This document shows positions 12,124-19,879 of a stretch of 53,110 bases of DNA, piece by piece. Under the pieces are notes generated by a model, which did no database searches, had not been told where the DNA came from, and saw nothing but the letters and a program-made list of their open reading frames with translations. The position numbers and the translations under genes are program-made. The number at the start of each line of letters is the position of its first letter. Position 1 is the first letter of the stretch. This DNA comes from Streptacidiphilus anmyonensis (lineage in GTDB: Bacteria > Actinomycetota > Actinomycetes > Streptomycetales > Streptomycetaceae), in contig NZ_BBPQ01000005.1 in the NCBI RefSeq assembly GCF_000787855.1, forward strand, positions 45,654 to 98,763, written 5' to 3'.

Positions 12124-13161
12124 TCAGCTGCGCTCGCGCGTGCGGCGGCGCATCTGGTCGATGTAGACGGCGGCGACCAGGACCACGCCCACCGCCACGT
12201 CCTGCCAGTACTGCTGGACGCCGATGACGATCAGTCCGGTGCTCAGCACCGCCGGGATGAAGACGCCGATGACGGTCCCCAGCACCGAGCCGCGGCCTCC
12301 GAAGAGGCTGGTGCCGCCCAGCACCACCGCCGTGATGACCTTGAGGTTGTCGGTGGAGTGGCCGGCGATGGAGGTGGTGCCGTAGGAGGCCAGCCACATC
12401 ACCGCGCCGAGACCGGCGAGCAGGCCCATCAGCGCGTACACCTTGACCAGGTGGGCGCCGACGCGGATGCCCGCGCGGCGGCTCGCGGCCGGGTTGGAGC
12501 CGATGGCGAAGGTGTGGGTGCCGAACCGGGTGGTGCCCAGCACCAGACCGAAGACCAGGGTGACGGCGGCGGCGAGGATCACCAGCCACGGGATGCCGAG
12601 CAGCTTGCCGTAGCCGAGGGTGTTCTGCAGGTTGTTCGCCGCGGTGTCGGCGGGGTCCTGGCCGCCGGTGGCGAGTTCGGCGATGCCGAGGGCGGCCCCG
12701 AGTCCGCCGAGGGTGACGATCAGCGGCGGCACCTTCTCCGTGGCGACCACGGCTCCTTGGAGGGCGCCCCATGCCGCGCCGACCACGAGCGCGATGACGA
12801 CGCAGACCGCGACCGTGCCCCAGCCCGCTCCGGCGCCGCCGTGGTGGATGTTCCACTCCCCCGCCGCCACCGCGGCCAGGACGAGCACCGAGCCGATCGA
12901 CAGGTCGATGCCCGCGGTGATGACCACGTACGTCATGCCGACGCCGAGCACCAGGTAGATGGCCGCGTTGACGGCGATCTGGGTGAGGTCGTAGGCGGTG
13001 AAGAACTTGCCGGGGGCGGCGAGGGTGAAGAACACGACGAGCGCGGCGAGGATCAGAAAGGTCCACAGTTCGCTGACGCCCGCCGCGCGGCGCAGCAGGG
13101 GCGGGGTCCGGGCGGTCACGGTGTCCGTGTGCGGCGGGCGCCCGGTCTCGGTCGTCGTCAT
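12124..13161 (-). CDS. Sugar ABC transporter permease (RbsC/BPD_transp_2 type)
   Basis: A 345-residue integral membrane protein with 8-10 hydrophobic segments. The family signature around TYVVITAGIDLSIGSVLVLA and the GGTSLFGGRGSVLGTVIGVF segment identify the RbsC-like carbohydrate permease family. It should form the homodimeric channel for the importer. ATG 13161 overlaps the ATPase stop by one base (TGATG) and has GGAGGA six bases upstream; GTG 13164 is possible but too close to that site. Tight coupling shows it is co-transcribed with the ATPase. Confidence 0.9.
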   Translation of the reverse strand: MTTTETGRPPHTDTVTARTPPLLRRAAGVSELWTFLILAALVVFFTLAAPGKFFTAYDLTQIAVNAAIYLVLGVGMTYVVITAGIDLSIGSVLVLAAVAAGEWNIHHGGAGAGWGTVAVCVVIALVVGAAWGALQGAVVATEKVPPLIVTLGGLGAALGIAELATGGQDPADTAANNLQNTLGYGKLLGIPWLVILAAAVTLVFGLVLGTTRFGTHTFAIGSNPAASRRAGIRVGAHLVKVYALMGLLAGLGAVMWLASYGTTSIAGHSTDNLKVITAVVLGGTSLFGGRGSVLGTVIGVFIPAVLSTGLIVIGVQQYWQDVAVGVVLVAAVYIDQMRRRTRERS

Positions 13162-14012
13162 CACGCTTCCTCCTCCGACGGCTGCGGCTCGGGCTCCTGC
13201 TGCGGCCGCTCCAGCGGCGTTTCGGGCGCGGCGACCAGGGTGGCCGCGTCGGCCGCGTCGCCGCGGTCCAGGGAGCCGGTCATCGCGCCCACCAGCTCCT
13301 CGATCGTGGTGTCCGCCGCCCGCAGCGACGCGACCCGGCGGCCCAGCCGCAGCACCTCCACCCGGTCCGCGACCGACAGCACCTCGGGCATGTTGTGGCT
13401 GATGAGCACGACGCCGATGCCACGGTCCGCCACCCTTCGCACCGTCTCCAGCACCCGTGCGCGCTGCACCACGCCCAGTGCGGCGGTGGGTTCGTCGAGG
13501 AAGACGACCCGGTTGGCGAAGGCCACCGCGCGGGCCACCGCCACGGACTGGCGCTGCCCGCCGGAGAGCGCGGCCACCGGCACGGTCGGGTCCTTGAGCG
13601 TGACGCCGAGCTCGGCGAAGGCCCGCACCGCGTCCCGGCGCATGGCCGGTCGGTCCAGCACGCCGAGCCTGCCGAGCACGCCTTTGCGCACCAGCTCCCG
13701 CCCGAGGTAGAGGTTGGCGGGCGCGTCCAGGTCCTGGGCCAGCGACAGGTCCTGGTAGACCGTCTCGACGCCCGCCCGCCGCGCGTCCTGCGGTCCGGCG
13801 AAGCGCACCGGCGCTCCGTCGAGCAGGATCGCGCCCTCGTCCGGGGCGAGGACGCCCGAGAGGACGCCGACCAGCGTCGACTTGCCCGCGCCGTTGTCGC
13901 CGATCAAGGCGACGACCTCACCGGCGTAGGCGGCGAAGTCGGCTCCCTGCAGCGCGTGCACGTGCCCGAACCGCTTGACCACGCCGCGTGCTTCCAGCAA
14001 CGGTTCCGCCAC
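13161..14012 (-). CDS. Sugar ABC transporter ATP-binding protein (single-domain, FrcA/RbsA-like)
   Basis: A 283-residue ABC ATPase: Walker A GDNGAGKST, signature LSGGQRQSVAVARA, Walker B VVFLDEPTAAL, and the H-loop in VVLISHNMPE. RbsA and XylG usually carry two ATPase domains; this one has a single domain, like FrcA of fructose systems, and would act as a homodimer. The C-terminal tail is acidic and Gln/Pro-rich. Start GTG 14012 has GGGGAGG six bases upstream; the frame extends to 14093 without conserved sequence. It is the first gene of the operon, behind a promoter with a LacI-type operator. Confidence 0.9.
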   Translation of the reverse strand: MAEPLLEARGVVKRFGHVHALQGADFAAYAGEVVALIGDNGAGKSTLVGVLSGVLAPDEGAILLDGAPVRFAGPQDARRAGVETVYQDLSLAQDLDAPANLYLGRELVRKGVLGRLGVLDRPAMRRDAVRAFAELGVTLKDPTVPVAALSGGQRQSVAVARAVAFANRVVFLDEPTAALGVVQRARVLETVRRVADRGIGVVLISHNMPEVLSVADRVEVLRLGRRVASLRAADTTIEELVGAMTGSLDRGDAADAATLVAAPETPLERPQQEPEPQPSEEEA

Positions 14013-14038
14013 GGCACACCTCCCCGCGAAGTGTCGAG

Positions 14039-14050
14039 GACAACGTTGTC
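14039..14050. promoter_or_regulatory. LacI-type operator 1 (ABC operon side)
   Basis: GACAACGTTGTC is a perfect 12-bp palindrome with the central CG typical of LacI-family sites. It sits just downstream of the predicted start point of the ABC operon, where a bound repressor would block transcription. Confidence 0.75.
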
Positions 14051-14064
14051 GTTCGTGGCTTCGG

Positions 14065-14093
14065 ATTGAACCGGTAAGCTGACGGCACGTCAA
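14065..14093 (-). promoter_or_regulatory. Predicted promoter of the sugar ABC operon
   Basis: On the minus strand TTGACG (14093-14088), a 17-nt spacer and TTCAAT (14070-14065). The expected start is near 14058, about 8 bp before operator 1. The same hexamers and spacing recur in front of the beta-glucosidase gene at 44156-44184. Confidence 0.55.
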
Positions 14094-14130
14094 TGCCTCC
14101 TGCAGGCTTGCCGGTTCTCTCCACGATTAA

Positions 14131-14142
14131 GGCAACGTTGTC
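14131..14142. promoter_or_regulatory. LacI-type operator 2 (regulator side)
   Basis: GGCAACGTTGTC shares the CAACGTTG core and differs from operator 1 at one base. It lies 92 bp (centre to centre) from operator 1, directly before TATGCT (14143-14148), a possible -10 of the lacI gene, and suggests autoregulation. Confidence 0.65.
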
Positions 14143-14202
14143 TATGCTGTGCCGCAGTCGGGCGTTCCCGCAGGCGTTCCCCGGAAGGGACGGTGGCCGC
14201 AG

Positions 14203-15231
14203 ATGCCAGCCAGCACGGATGGTCCCGGAGCCCCGGTCAGGCCCACCATGAAGGACGTCGCCGCGGCGGCGGGCGTGGGCCTGAAGACCGTCTCACGCGT
14301 CGTCAACGGTGAGGCCGGGGTGAGCGAGGCGACGGCCGGGCGGGTGCGCGCCGTCATCGAGCAGCTCGGCTTCCGCCGCAACGACGGCGCCCGGCTGCTG
14401 CGTCAGGGCGCGCGGACCGGCAGCGTGGGCCTGCTGCTGGAGGACGTCGCCGATCCGTTCTACTCGCAGCTGAGCCGGGCCGTGGAGGAGGTCGTCCGCG
14501 CCCACGGCTCGCTGCTGCTGACCGGCTCCTCCGCCGAGGACTCCGCGCGCGAGCGCGAACTCGCCCTCGGCTTCTGCGCGCGTCGCGTCGACGGCCTGAT
14601 CGTCGTGCCCACCTCCGCCGACCACGGCTACCTCGCCCCCGAGACCGCCGCCGGCACCGCGCTGGTCAGCGTGGATCGGCCGATGCCGGGCCTGGAGGTG
14701 GACACCGTCCTGGCCGACAACCGCGCCGGGGCCGTCGCGGGCACCGCCCATCTGCTGCGCCAGGGCCACCGCCGGGTCGGCTACCTCGGCGACGCCCCGG
14801 ACATCTTCACCGCCGCGGAACGCCTGGCGGGCTACCGCCAGGCGATGGCGGACAGCGACTGCCCGGTCGAGGAGCCATGGATCGCCATGGGCCGCCCCGA
14901 TCCGCTCGGAATCCGCTTCGCACTCGCCCGCATGCTCACCGGCCCCACCCCGGTCACGGCGCTGATGTGCGGCAACAACCGCACCACCGTCGCGGTGCTG
15001 CGGGAGCTGGCAGGACGTCAGGAACATCCGGCCCTGGTCGGGTTCGACGACTTCGAGCTCGCCGATCTGCTGGCCGTCCCGGTGACGGTGGTGGCCCAGG
15101 ACCCGACCCTGATGGGCCGCACCGCCGCCGAGCTCCTCTTCCGCCGCCTGCGCGGCGAACCCGCCGCGCCGCAGCACATCGTCGTCCCGACCCGCCTCAT
15201 CCCCCGCGGCTCCGGCGAACTCCCGCCCTGA
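14203..15231 (+). CDS. LacI-family transcriptional repressor
   Basis: A 342-residue regulator. The N-terminal helix-turn-helix and hinge read MKDVAAAAGVGLKTVSRVVN, followed by FRRNDGARLLRQG and a periplasmic-binding-protein-like sugar domain (SVGLLLEDVADPFYSQL, DGLIVVPTSADH, HRRVGYLGD, ALVGFDDFELADLL). It is divergent from the ABC importer, and two nearly identical CAACGTTG palindromes lie between them, so it very likely represses the importer and itself until a sugar binds. ATG 14203 is my start; ATG 14248, at the conserved MKDVA, and GTG 14149 are alternatives, none with a clear ribosome site. Confidence 0.9.
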   Translation: MPASTDGPGAPVRPTMKDVAAAAGVGLKTVSRVVNGEAGVSEATAGRVRAVIEQLGFRRNDGARLLRQGARTGSVGLLLEDVADPFYSQLSRAVEEVVRAHGSLLLTGSSAEDSARERELALGFCARRVDGLIVVPTSADHGYLAPETAAGTALVSVDRPMPGLEVDTVLADNRAGAVAGTAHLLRQGHRRVGYLGDAPDIFTAAERLAGYRQAMADSDCPVEEPWIAMGRPDPLGIRFALARMLTGPTPVTALMCGNNRTTVAVLRELAGRQEHPALVGFDDFELADLLAVPVTVVAQDPTLMGRTAAELLFRRLRGEPAAPQHIVVPTRLIPRGSGELPP

Positions 15232-15237
15232 CGGCGG

Positions 15238-15864
15238 CTACTCGGCGTACCCGGCCTTGGCGAGGAGGGCTTCGACGCGGGCGCGGTGGTCGGCCTGCCA
15301 GTCGTCGAGGGTCTGCGCGGCCTCCTTCGCCACCTTGGCCCGTGCGGCGGAGAGCACCTCGGCGGCGCGGCGGCGCGGAGTCACAACGACGCCCTCCTCG
15401 TCGGCGACCAGGACGTCGCCGGCGTGCACGGTGACACCCCCGCACACGACCGGCTCCCCCAGCGGTCGGGCGACGGCCTTGCCCCCGGGCACGGGCACCA
15501 CGCCGCGCGCCAGCACCGGGAAGCCCATGGCGCGGATCTCCGCCAGGTCGCGGATCACCCCGTCCAGCACGAATCCCGCGATGCCGCGCCGCTGGGCCAC
15601 CGCGCAGACGTTGCCCCCGGCGAGGGCGTACCGCAGGTCCCCGCCCGCGTCGACGACGATGACGGAACCCGGCTCCGCGCGGTGGATCGCGGCGTGCAGC
15701 ATCAGGTTGTCCCCCGGCGGGCAGCTGACCGTGAAGGCCGGCCCGGACAGGCGGGCCATGGGCCCGTAGAGCGGACGGATCCCGAGGTCCATCACCTGGT
15801 CGGCGCCGAGGACGTCGGCCAGGGTGGTCGGGGAGAGCTCGGCGAAGTCGTCGGTCGTCGTCAC
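15238..15864 (-). CDS. RraA-like family protein (HMG/CHA aldolase type)
   Basis: A 208-residue protein of the RraA/4-hydroxy-4-methyl-2-oxoglutarate aldolase family, with LSPTTLADVLG, DAGGDLRYALAGGNVCAVAQRRG and the metal-site motif DGVIRDLAEI. Some members are class II aldolases that split 4-carboxy-4-hydroxy-2-oxoadipate into pyruvate and oxaloacetate; others only bind RNase E. Beside the hydroxyquinol genes an aldolase role in aromatic or keto-acid breakdown is plausible but unproven. Start GTG 15864: TAGGTT (plus strand 15871-15876) lies exactly six bases upstream, so the mRNA is probably leaderless. Its stop is seven bases from the convergent lacI stop. Confidence 0.82.
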   Translation of the reverse strand: MTTTDDFAELSPTTLADVLGADQVMDLGIRPLYGPMARLSGPAFTVSCPPGDNLMLHAAIHRAEPGSVIVVDAGGDLRYALAGGNVCAVAQRRGIAGFVLDGVIRDLAEIRAMGFPVLARGVVPVPGGKAVARPLGEPVVCGGVTVHAGDVLVADEEGVVVTPRRRAAEVLSAARAKVAKEAAQTLDDWQADHRARVEALLAKAGYAE

Positions 15865-16007
15865 CTGATCAACCTAGTGCCTCGTCGGCGGCCGTCACGG
15901 GCCGCCCCGGACGTCGACGCGGCGGGCGGCGGGCGGCGGGCGGCGGAACGACCCCGCAGGGGGAAGACTCCTGAGGGGACAGTGTGAGCTGTGAGAGGAG
16001 ACCGCGC

Positions 16008-16919
16008 GTGGACAGCCAGGTGACCGGCGAGGCGCGGGTCGGTGAGGCGCAGGTCGCGTCGGCGTTGACGGAGGCCGTGGCGGCGAGCTTCGCCGGGGCG
16101 GCCGACCCGCGGACGCGGGAGGTGCTGGAGGCCGTCGTCCGGCACGCGCACGCCCTCGTGCGCGAACTGCGCCCGACCCAGCAGGAGTGGCAGCAGGCCG
16201 TCGAGTACCTCACCGCCGTCGGGCAGGCCTGCGACGACACCCGTCAGGAGTTCGTCCTGCTGTCCGACGTGCTCGGGATCTCCTCGCTGGTCGAGGCGGT
16301 CAACGGCGACCCGGACGGCACCGCGGGCACGGTGCTGGGGCCGTTCCACATGACCGACTCGCCGGTCCGCGCGCTCGGCGACTCGATCGACCAGGTGGGC
16401 ACGGGAACGCCGTGCGTGGTGACCGGCCGGGTGACCGGTCCGGGCGGAACGCCGGTGCCGGGGGCCTCCGTCGACGTGTGGCAGTGCGACGAGCACGGCT
16501 TCTACGACGTGCAGCAGCCGGACCTGCAGCCGCCGGGCAACGGGCGGGGGCTGTTCACCGCCGACGAGCAGGGCCGGTTCCGTTTCCGGACGGTGGTGCC
16601 GAGCCACTACCCGATCCCGACCGACGGCCCGGTCGGCCGCCTGCTGCGCGCCTCCCACCGGCATTCCTTCCGTCCCGCCCACGTCCATCTGATCGCCGCC
16701 GCGCCCGGGTTCCGGACGCTGACGACGCATCTGTTCGTCGCCGACAGCCCCTACCTCGACAGCGACGCCGTCTTCGCGGTGAAGCCCGGCCTCGTCGTCG
16801 ACTTCGCCGAGGTCGACGATCCGGAGCAGGCGGCCCGGCACGGCGTCAGCGCGCCCTTCCGGCAGGCCGACTTCGACGTGCGGCTGGTGCCGGACGAGCG
16901 TGCGAAGGTGGAGCAGTGA
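16008..16919 (+). CDS. Intradiol ring-cleavage dioxygenase, probable hydroxyquinol 1,2-dioxygenase
   Basis: A 303-residue non-heme Fe(III) dioxygenase that should open 1,2,4-trihydroxybenzene to maleylacetate using O2. The N-terminal helical dimerisation domain is followed by the catalytic beta domain. All four iron ligands are visible: Tyr166 (HGFYDVQ), Tyr201 (PSHYPIPTDGP), His225 and His227 (RPAHVHL). The downstream maleylacetate reductase, two bases after the stop, favours hydroxyquinol over catechol as substrate. Start GTG 16008 has GAGGAG seven bases upstream. No hydroxylase making hydroxyquinol is next to it. The pair reads away from the RraA-like gene. Confidence 0.9.
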   Translation: MDSQVTGEARVGEAQVASALTEAVAASFAGAADPRTREVLEAVVRHAHALVRELRPTQQEWQQAVEYLTAVGQACDDTRQEFVLLSDVLGISSLVEAVNGDPDGTAGTVLGPFHMTDSPVRALGDSIDQVGTGTPCVVTGRVTGPGGTPVPGASVDVWQCDEHGFYDVQQPDLQPPGNGRGLFTADEQGRFRFRTVVPSHYPIPTDGPVGRLLRASHRHSFRPAHVHLIAAAPGFRTLTTHLFVADSPYLDSDAVFAVKPGLVVDFAEVDDPEQAARHGVSAPFRQADFDVRLVPDERAKVEQ

Positions 16920-16921
16920 CC

Positions 16922-17986
16922 ATGGGGTCGTTCGTCTACGAGGCCCTGCCCATGCGGGTCGTCTTCGGGCCCGGCGCGCTGGCCTCCCTGCGCACGGAGA
17001 CGGAACGGCTCGGGCTGCGCCGGGTGACCGTGCTGAGCACGCCCGGCCAGCGCGGACTCGCCGACCGCGCGGCCGCACTGCTGGGCGCTCTGGCGGTGGA
17101 CGTCTTCGCCGGGGCCCGGATGCACGTGCCGGTGGCGACCGTGGCGGCCGCCGCCGAGGCGGTGCGCGCGGCGGACGCCGACGGCTGCGTCGCGGTCGGC
17201 GGCGGCTCGACCGTCGGACTGGCCAAGGCGCTGGCGCTGCGCCACGGCCTCCCCTTCGTCGCCGTGCCGACGACCTACGCGGGCTCGGAGATGACGCCGA
17301 TCTGGGGGCTGACCGAGAACGCCCGCAAGCAGACCGGACGCGACCGGGCGGTCCTGCCCCGCACCGTCCTCTACGACCCGGAACTGACGCTCAAGCTGCC
17401 CGTCCCGGTGTCGGTGACCAGCGGCCTGAACGCGATGGCCCACGCCGTCGAGGCCCTCTACGCACCCGACGGCTCCCCGGTGGTCGCCGCGATGGCCGAG
17501 CAGGGCGTGCGCGACCTCGCGGCCGCGCTGCCCGAGCTCACCCGCGGCCCGGAGGACCTGGACGCCCGCACCGCCGCCCTCCAGGGGGCGTGGCTGTGCG
17601 GGGCCTGCCTCGGCACGACGACCATGGGCCTGCACCACAAGCTCGCCCACGTGCTCGGCGGCCTGCTGGACCTGCCGCACGCGGACACCCACGCGGTGAT
17701 CCTCCCGTACGTCGCGGCCTTCAACCTGCCCTCGGCGCCGGACGCCCGCGCGGCCCTGGCCCGCGCCCTCGGCGGGGACGCTGCGGCCGACAAGGACCCG
17801 ACGCGGGCGCTGGCGCGCCTCGCCGAGCGGCTCGGCGCGCCGCGAACGCTGCGCGAGTTGGGCGTACGGCACGAGGACCTGCGCCGGGTGGCCGACGAGG
17901 TGCTGGCCGCGCCCTACGCCAACCCGCGCCCGGTCGGGCGCGCCGAGCTGGACGGACTGCTGGAACGGGCCTGGTCCGGGACGTGA
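16922..17986 (+). CDS. Maleylacetate reductase (iron-containing alcohol dehydrogenase family)
   Basis: A 354-residue NAD(P)H-dependent enzyme reducing maleylacetate to 3-oxoadipate, which then enters the beta-ketoadipate route. The nucleotide-binding segment VGGGSTVGLAKALALRHGLP, then AVPTTYAGSEMTPIWG and the GLHHKLAHVLGG/LPHADTHAVILPY segments are those of maleylacetate reductases. ATG 16922 has GGAG eight bases upstream; GTG 16916 overlaps the dioxygenase stop and is an alternative. It is translationally close to the dioxygenase, forming a two-gene operon. Confidence 0.92.
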   Translation: MGSFVYEALPMRVVFGPGALASLRTETERLGLRRVTVLSTPGQRGLADRAAALLGALAVDVFAGARMHVPVATVAAAAEAVRAADADGCVAVGGGSTVGLAKALALRHGLPFVAVPTTYAGSEMTPIWGLTENARKQTGRDRAVLPRTVLYDPELTLKLPVPVSVTSGLNAMAHAVEALYAPDGSPVVAAMAEQGVRDLAAALPELTRGPEDLDARTAALQGAWLCGACLGTTTMGLHHKLAHVLGGLLDLPHADTHAVILPYVAAFNLPSAPDARAALARALGGDAAADKDPTRALARLAERLGAPRTLRELGVRHEDLRRVADEVLAAPYANPRPVGRAELDGLLERAWSGT

Positions 17987-18002
17987 CCGGGCGCAGGCCC
18001 GG
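17987..18002. terminator. Hairpin between convergent genes
   Basis: CCGGGC-GCAG-GCCCGG starts directly at the maleylacetate reductase stop, and a 12-bp palindrome AGCCCTAGGGCT (18004-18015) covers the stop of the convergent gene. They may act as a bidirectional terminator; the stems are short. Confidence 0.4.
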
Positions 18003-18007
18003 GAGCC

Positions 18008-18535
18008 CTAGGGCTGCCCGACGTAGCGGACCGTCAGCGTCGCCGGGCGGGCCGTCGCGCTGCCCGGCTCGGGGACGAACGCGACCGTTCCGGTGCCGGA
18101 GCAGGGCAGCACCAGGCTGGTCGGGATGGCGGCCTTGACCGCGTAGAAGCCCAGCGTCACCGGCGGGGTCGTCGAGACGGGGCCGAAGTTCACCACGACG
18201 TCCGTGGCGGCGGAGCCCGTGTAGCCGACGTCGACGGTGCCGGAGGCGGGCGAGGGCAGCACCTCGACCGTCTGGCCTGGCAGCGGGTGGCCCGTCTCGC
18301 CCGTGGTGACGGGGCCGTAGCAGGCCATCTGGATCGCGGCGTCGGCGGTGGCGCCGTTGACCAGCCCGGTGAAGAACTGGTCGGGGCCGATCGGCGCGGG
18401 GTCGACGACGCCCGCCGCGTGGGCGGCGGGGGCGACGGCCGTGCCCAGGGCGGTGGCGAGGCCGAGCGTTGCGGCGGCGGTGGCCGCGGCACGGAGCGGG
18501 TGGCGCGTGGAGCGGGCGGATGAGCGTGGTGCCAT
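18008..18535 (-). CDS. Secreted protein of unknown function
   Basis: A 175-residue exported protein. The signal peptide (SSARSTRHPLRAAATAAATL, ending near AVAPAAHAA at ~42) precedes a Thr/Val/Pro-rich mature domain with two cysteines, one in MACYGPVTTG and one in VLPCSGTG, likely forming a disulfide. The VEVLPSPASGTVDVGYTG and ATLTVRYVG stretches suggest a beta-sandwich. I do not recognise a named family; similar small secreted proteins are common in streptomycetes. Start ATG 18535 has GGGAGGAA close upstream. A 13-bp direct repeat lies ~100 bp upstream of the start. Confidence 0.75.
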   Translation of the reverse strand: MAPRSSARSTRHPLRAAATAAATLGLATALGTAVAPAAHAAGVVDPAPIGPDQFFTGLVNGATADAAIQMACYGPVTTGETGHPLPGQTVEVLPSPASGTVDVGYTGSAATDVVVNFGPVSTTPPVTLGFYAVKAAIPTSLVLPCSGTGTVAFVPEPGSATARPATLTVRYVGQP

Positions 18536-18632
18536 GACTTCCTCCCGATGGTGCGGACCCGTGCGGCGCCCGGGGCCGGGCGCCCGACCGACATGGTGGA
18601 GCCCCTGACAGGAACAGGGCAATGGTCCCGCG

Positions 18633-18659
18633 TTGAACATTCCGGCTTGAACATTCCGG
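18633..18659. repeat. 13-bp direct repeat upstream of the secreted-protein gene
   Basis: TTGAACATTCCGG occurs twice, at 18633-18645 and 18647-18659, one base apart and identical. It is about 100 bp before the secreted-protein start (minus strand) and 140 bp before the DUF2630 start. The AT-rich core and exact repetition suggest a regulator site; no palindrome is present. Confidence 0.6.
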
Positions 18660-18800
18660 GACGCCGGACGGGCCGCCGCGCCTGCGTCCGATTCGCCCTG
18701 CGGATCCAGGCGCGGCGCGGCAGACTGGGCTCTGATGCCCGAGGGTGCCCCTCTCCCCGCCGACGGGCGGGGTGGCCCGGCCGAGCGGACGGAGATCACC

Positions 18801-19064
18801 ATGACCCAGCAGAGCCCCACCGGCGACGACTCGATCATCGCCAGGATCCACGAGCTCGTGGGCGAGGAGCGGGACCTGCGCGACCAACTCGCCGCCCAGC
18901 AGATCGACGCCGACACCGAACGCTCCCGCCTGGCCGCTGTGGAGACCCAGCTGGACCAGTGCTGGGACCTGCTGCGCCAGCGGCGCGCCCGCCTCGACGC
19001 CGGCCAGGACCCGGACGGCGCCCGCGTGCGTCCGGCCTCGGAGGTGGAGAACTACCTGTCGTAG
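18801..19064 (+). CDS. DUF2630 family protein
   Basis: An 87-residue acidic protein matching DUF2630: DDSIIARIHELVGEERDLRD, LAAVETQLDQCWDLLRQRRA, and a terminal ASEVENYLS. It is predicted to be two helices forming a coiled-coil hairpin, found widely in actinobacteria with no known role. Start ATG 18801 has GGAG six bases upstream. ATG 18735 in frame is preceded by CAGACT (18721-18726), which may simply be the promoter -10. Confidence 0.85.
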   Translation: MTQQSPTGDDSIIARIHELVGEERDLRDQLAAQQIDADTERSRLAAVETQLDQCWDLLRQRRARLDAGQDPDGARVRPASEVENYLS

Positions 19065-19113
19065 CGGGGAAATTGGTCGAGCCCGGCAAGGGCCCTGGGG
19101 CACGATGGTGCGT

Positions 19114-19821
19114 ATGACGACGACACTGATCACCGGGGCCAACAAGGGCCTCGGCTTCGAGACCGCCCGCCGCCTCCTCGCGGACGGCCACACCGTCTAC
19201 CTGGGCAGCCGGGACGCCGGACGCGGCCGCGCCGCGGCGGAGCGCCTCGGCGCGCGCTTCGTCCAGCTGGACGTCGACGACGACGCCTCGGTCGAGGCGG
19301 CCGTGAAGACGGTCGAGGCGGACGGCGGGCTGGACGTGCTGGTCAACAACGCCGGCATCGAGGTCTACGGGGCGGACGACGGCGTCATCGGCGCGGCGGA
19401 GCTCACCGCCGAGGTGATGCGGACCGTCCTGGAGACCAACGTGGTGGGCCTGGTCCGGGTCACCCACGCGTTCCTGCCGCTGCTGGCGCGCTCCGCCGCG
19501 CCGGTCGTGGTCAACGTCAGCAGCGGCCTGGCCTTCGTCTCGGAGGTGGCCGACCCGACGAGCTCCCGCTACCACTACCCCGGCGTCGCCTATCCCGCGT
19601 CCAAGGCGGCGGTGAACATGATCACCGTCCAGTTCGCCAAGGCGTTCCCCGGTATGCGGATCAACGCCGTGGAGCCCGGCCACACCGCGACCGACCTGAA
19701 CCGGCACGTGGGACGCCAGACGGTGGAGCAGGGCGCCGAGGTCATCGTCCGGATGGCCTCGATCGGTCGCGACGGCCCGACGGGCGGCTGCTTCACCGCG
19801 GACGGCCCGCTGACCTGGTGA
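19114..19821 (+). CDS. Short-chain dehydrogenase/reductase
   Basis: A 235-residue NAD(P)H oxidoreductase. The cofactor motif TGANKGLG, the NNAG motif (VLVNNAGIEVYG), the catalytic Ser in VVNVSSGLAF and the YPASK catalytic pair are all present, in classical SDR order. The substrate is unknown. ATG 19114 begins the conserved MTTTLITGANKG; CACGAT (19101-19106) lies seven bases upstream, so it may be leaderless. ATG 19105 is the alternative. The stop codon is inside a 25/26-bp tandem repeat. Confidence 0.88.
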   Translation: MTTTLITGANKGLGFETARRLLADGHTVYLGSRDAGRGRAAAERLGARFVQLDVDDDASVEAAVKTVEADGGLDVLVNNAGIEVYGADDGVIGAAELTAEVMRTVLETNVVGLVRVTHAFLPLLARSAAPVVVNVSSGLAFVSEVADPTSSRYHYPGVAYPASKAAVNMITVQFAKAFPGMRINAVEPGHTATDLNRHVGRQTVEQGAEVIVRMASIGRDGPTGGCFTADGPLTW

Positions 19822-19877
19822 CCGCCCGGGGCCACCGCCCTGGTGACCCGCCCAGGGCCGCCGCCCTGGTGACCCGC
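19815..19877. repeat. 25/26-bp tandem repeat covering the SDR stop codon
   Basis: Two full units starting CTGGTGACC (19815-19839 and 19840-19865) and a third partial unit (19866-19877). The first contains the real stop TGA of the SDR gene; the repeat fills the space up to the convergent aminotransferase stop. Confidence 0.75.
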
Positions 19878-19879
19878 GC

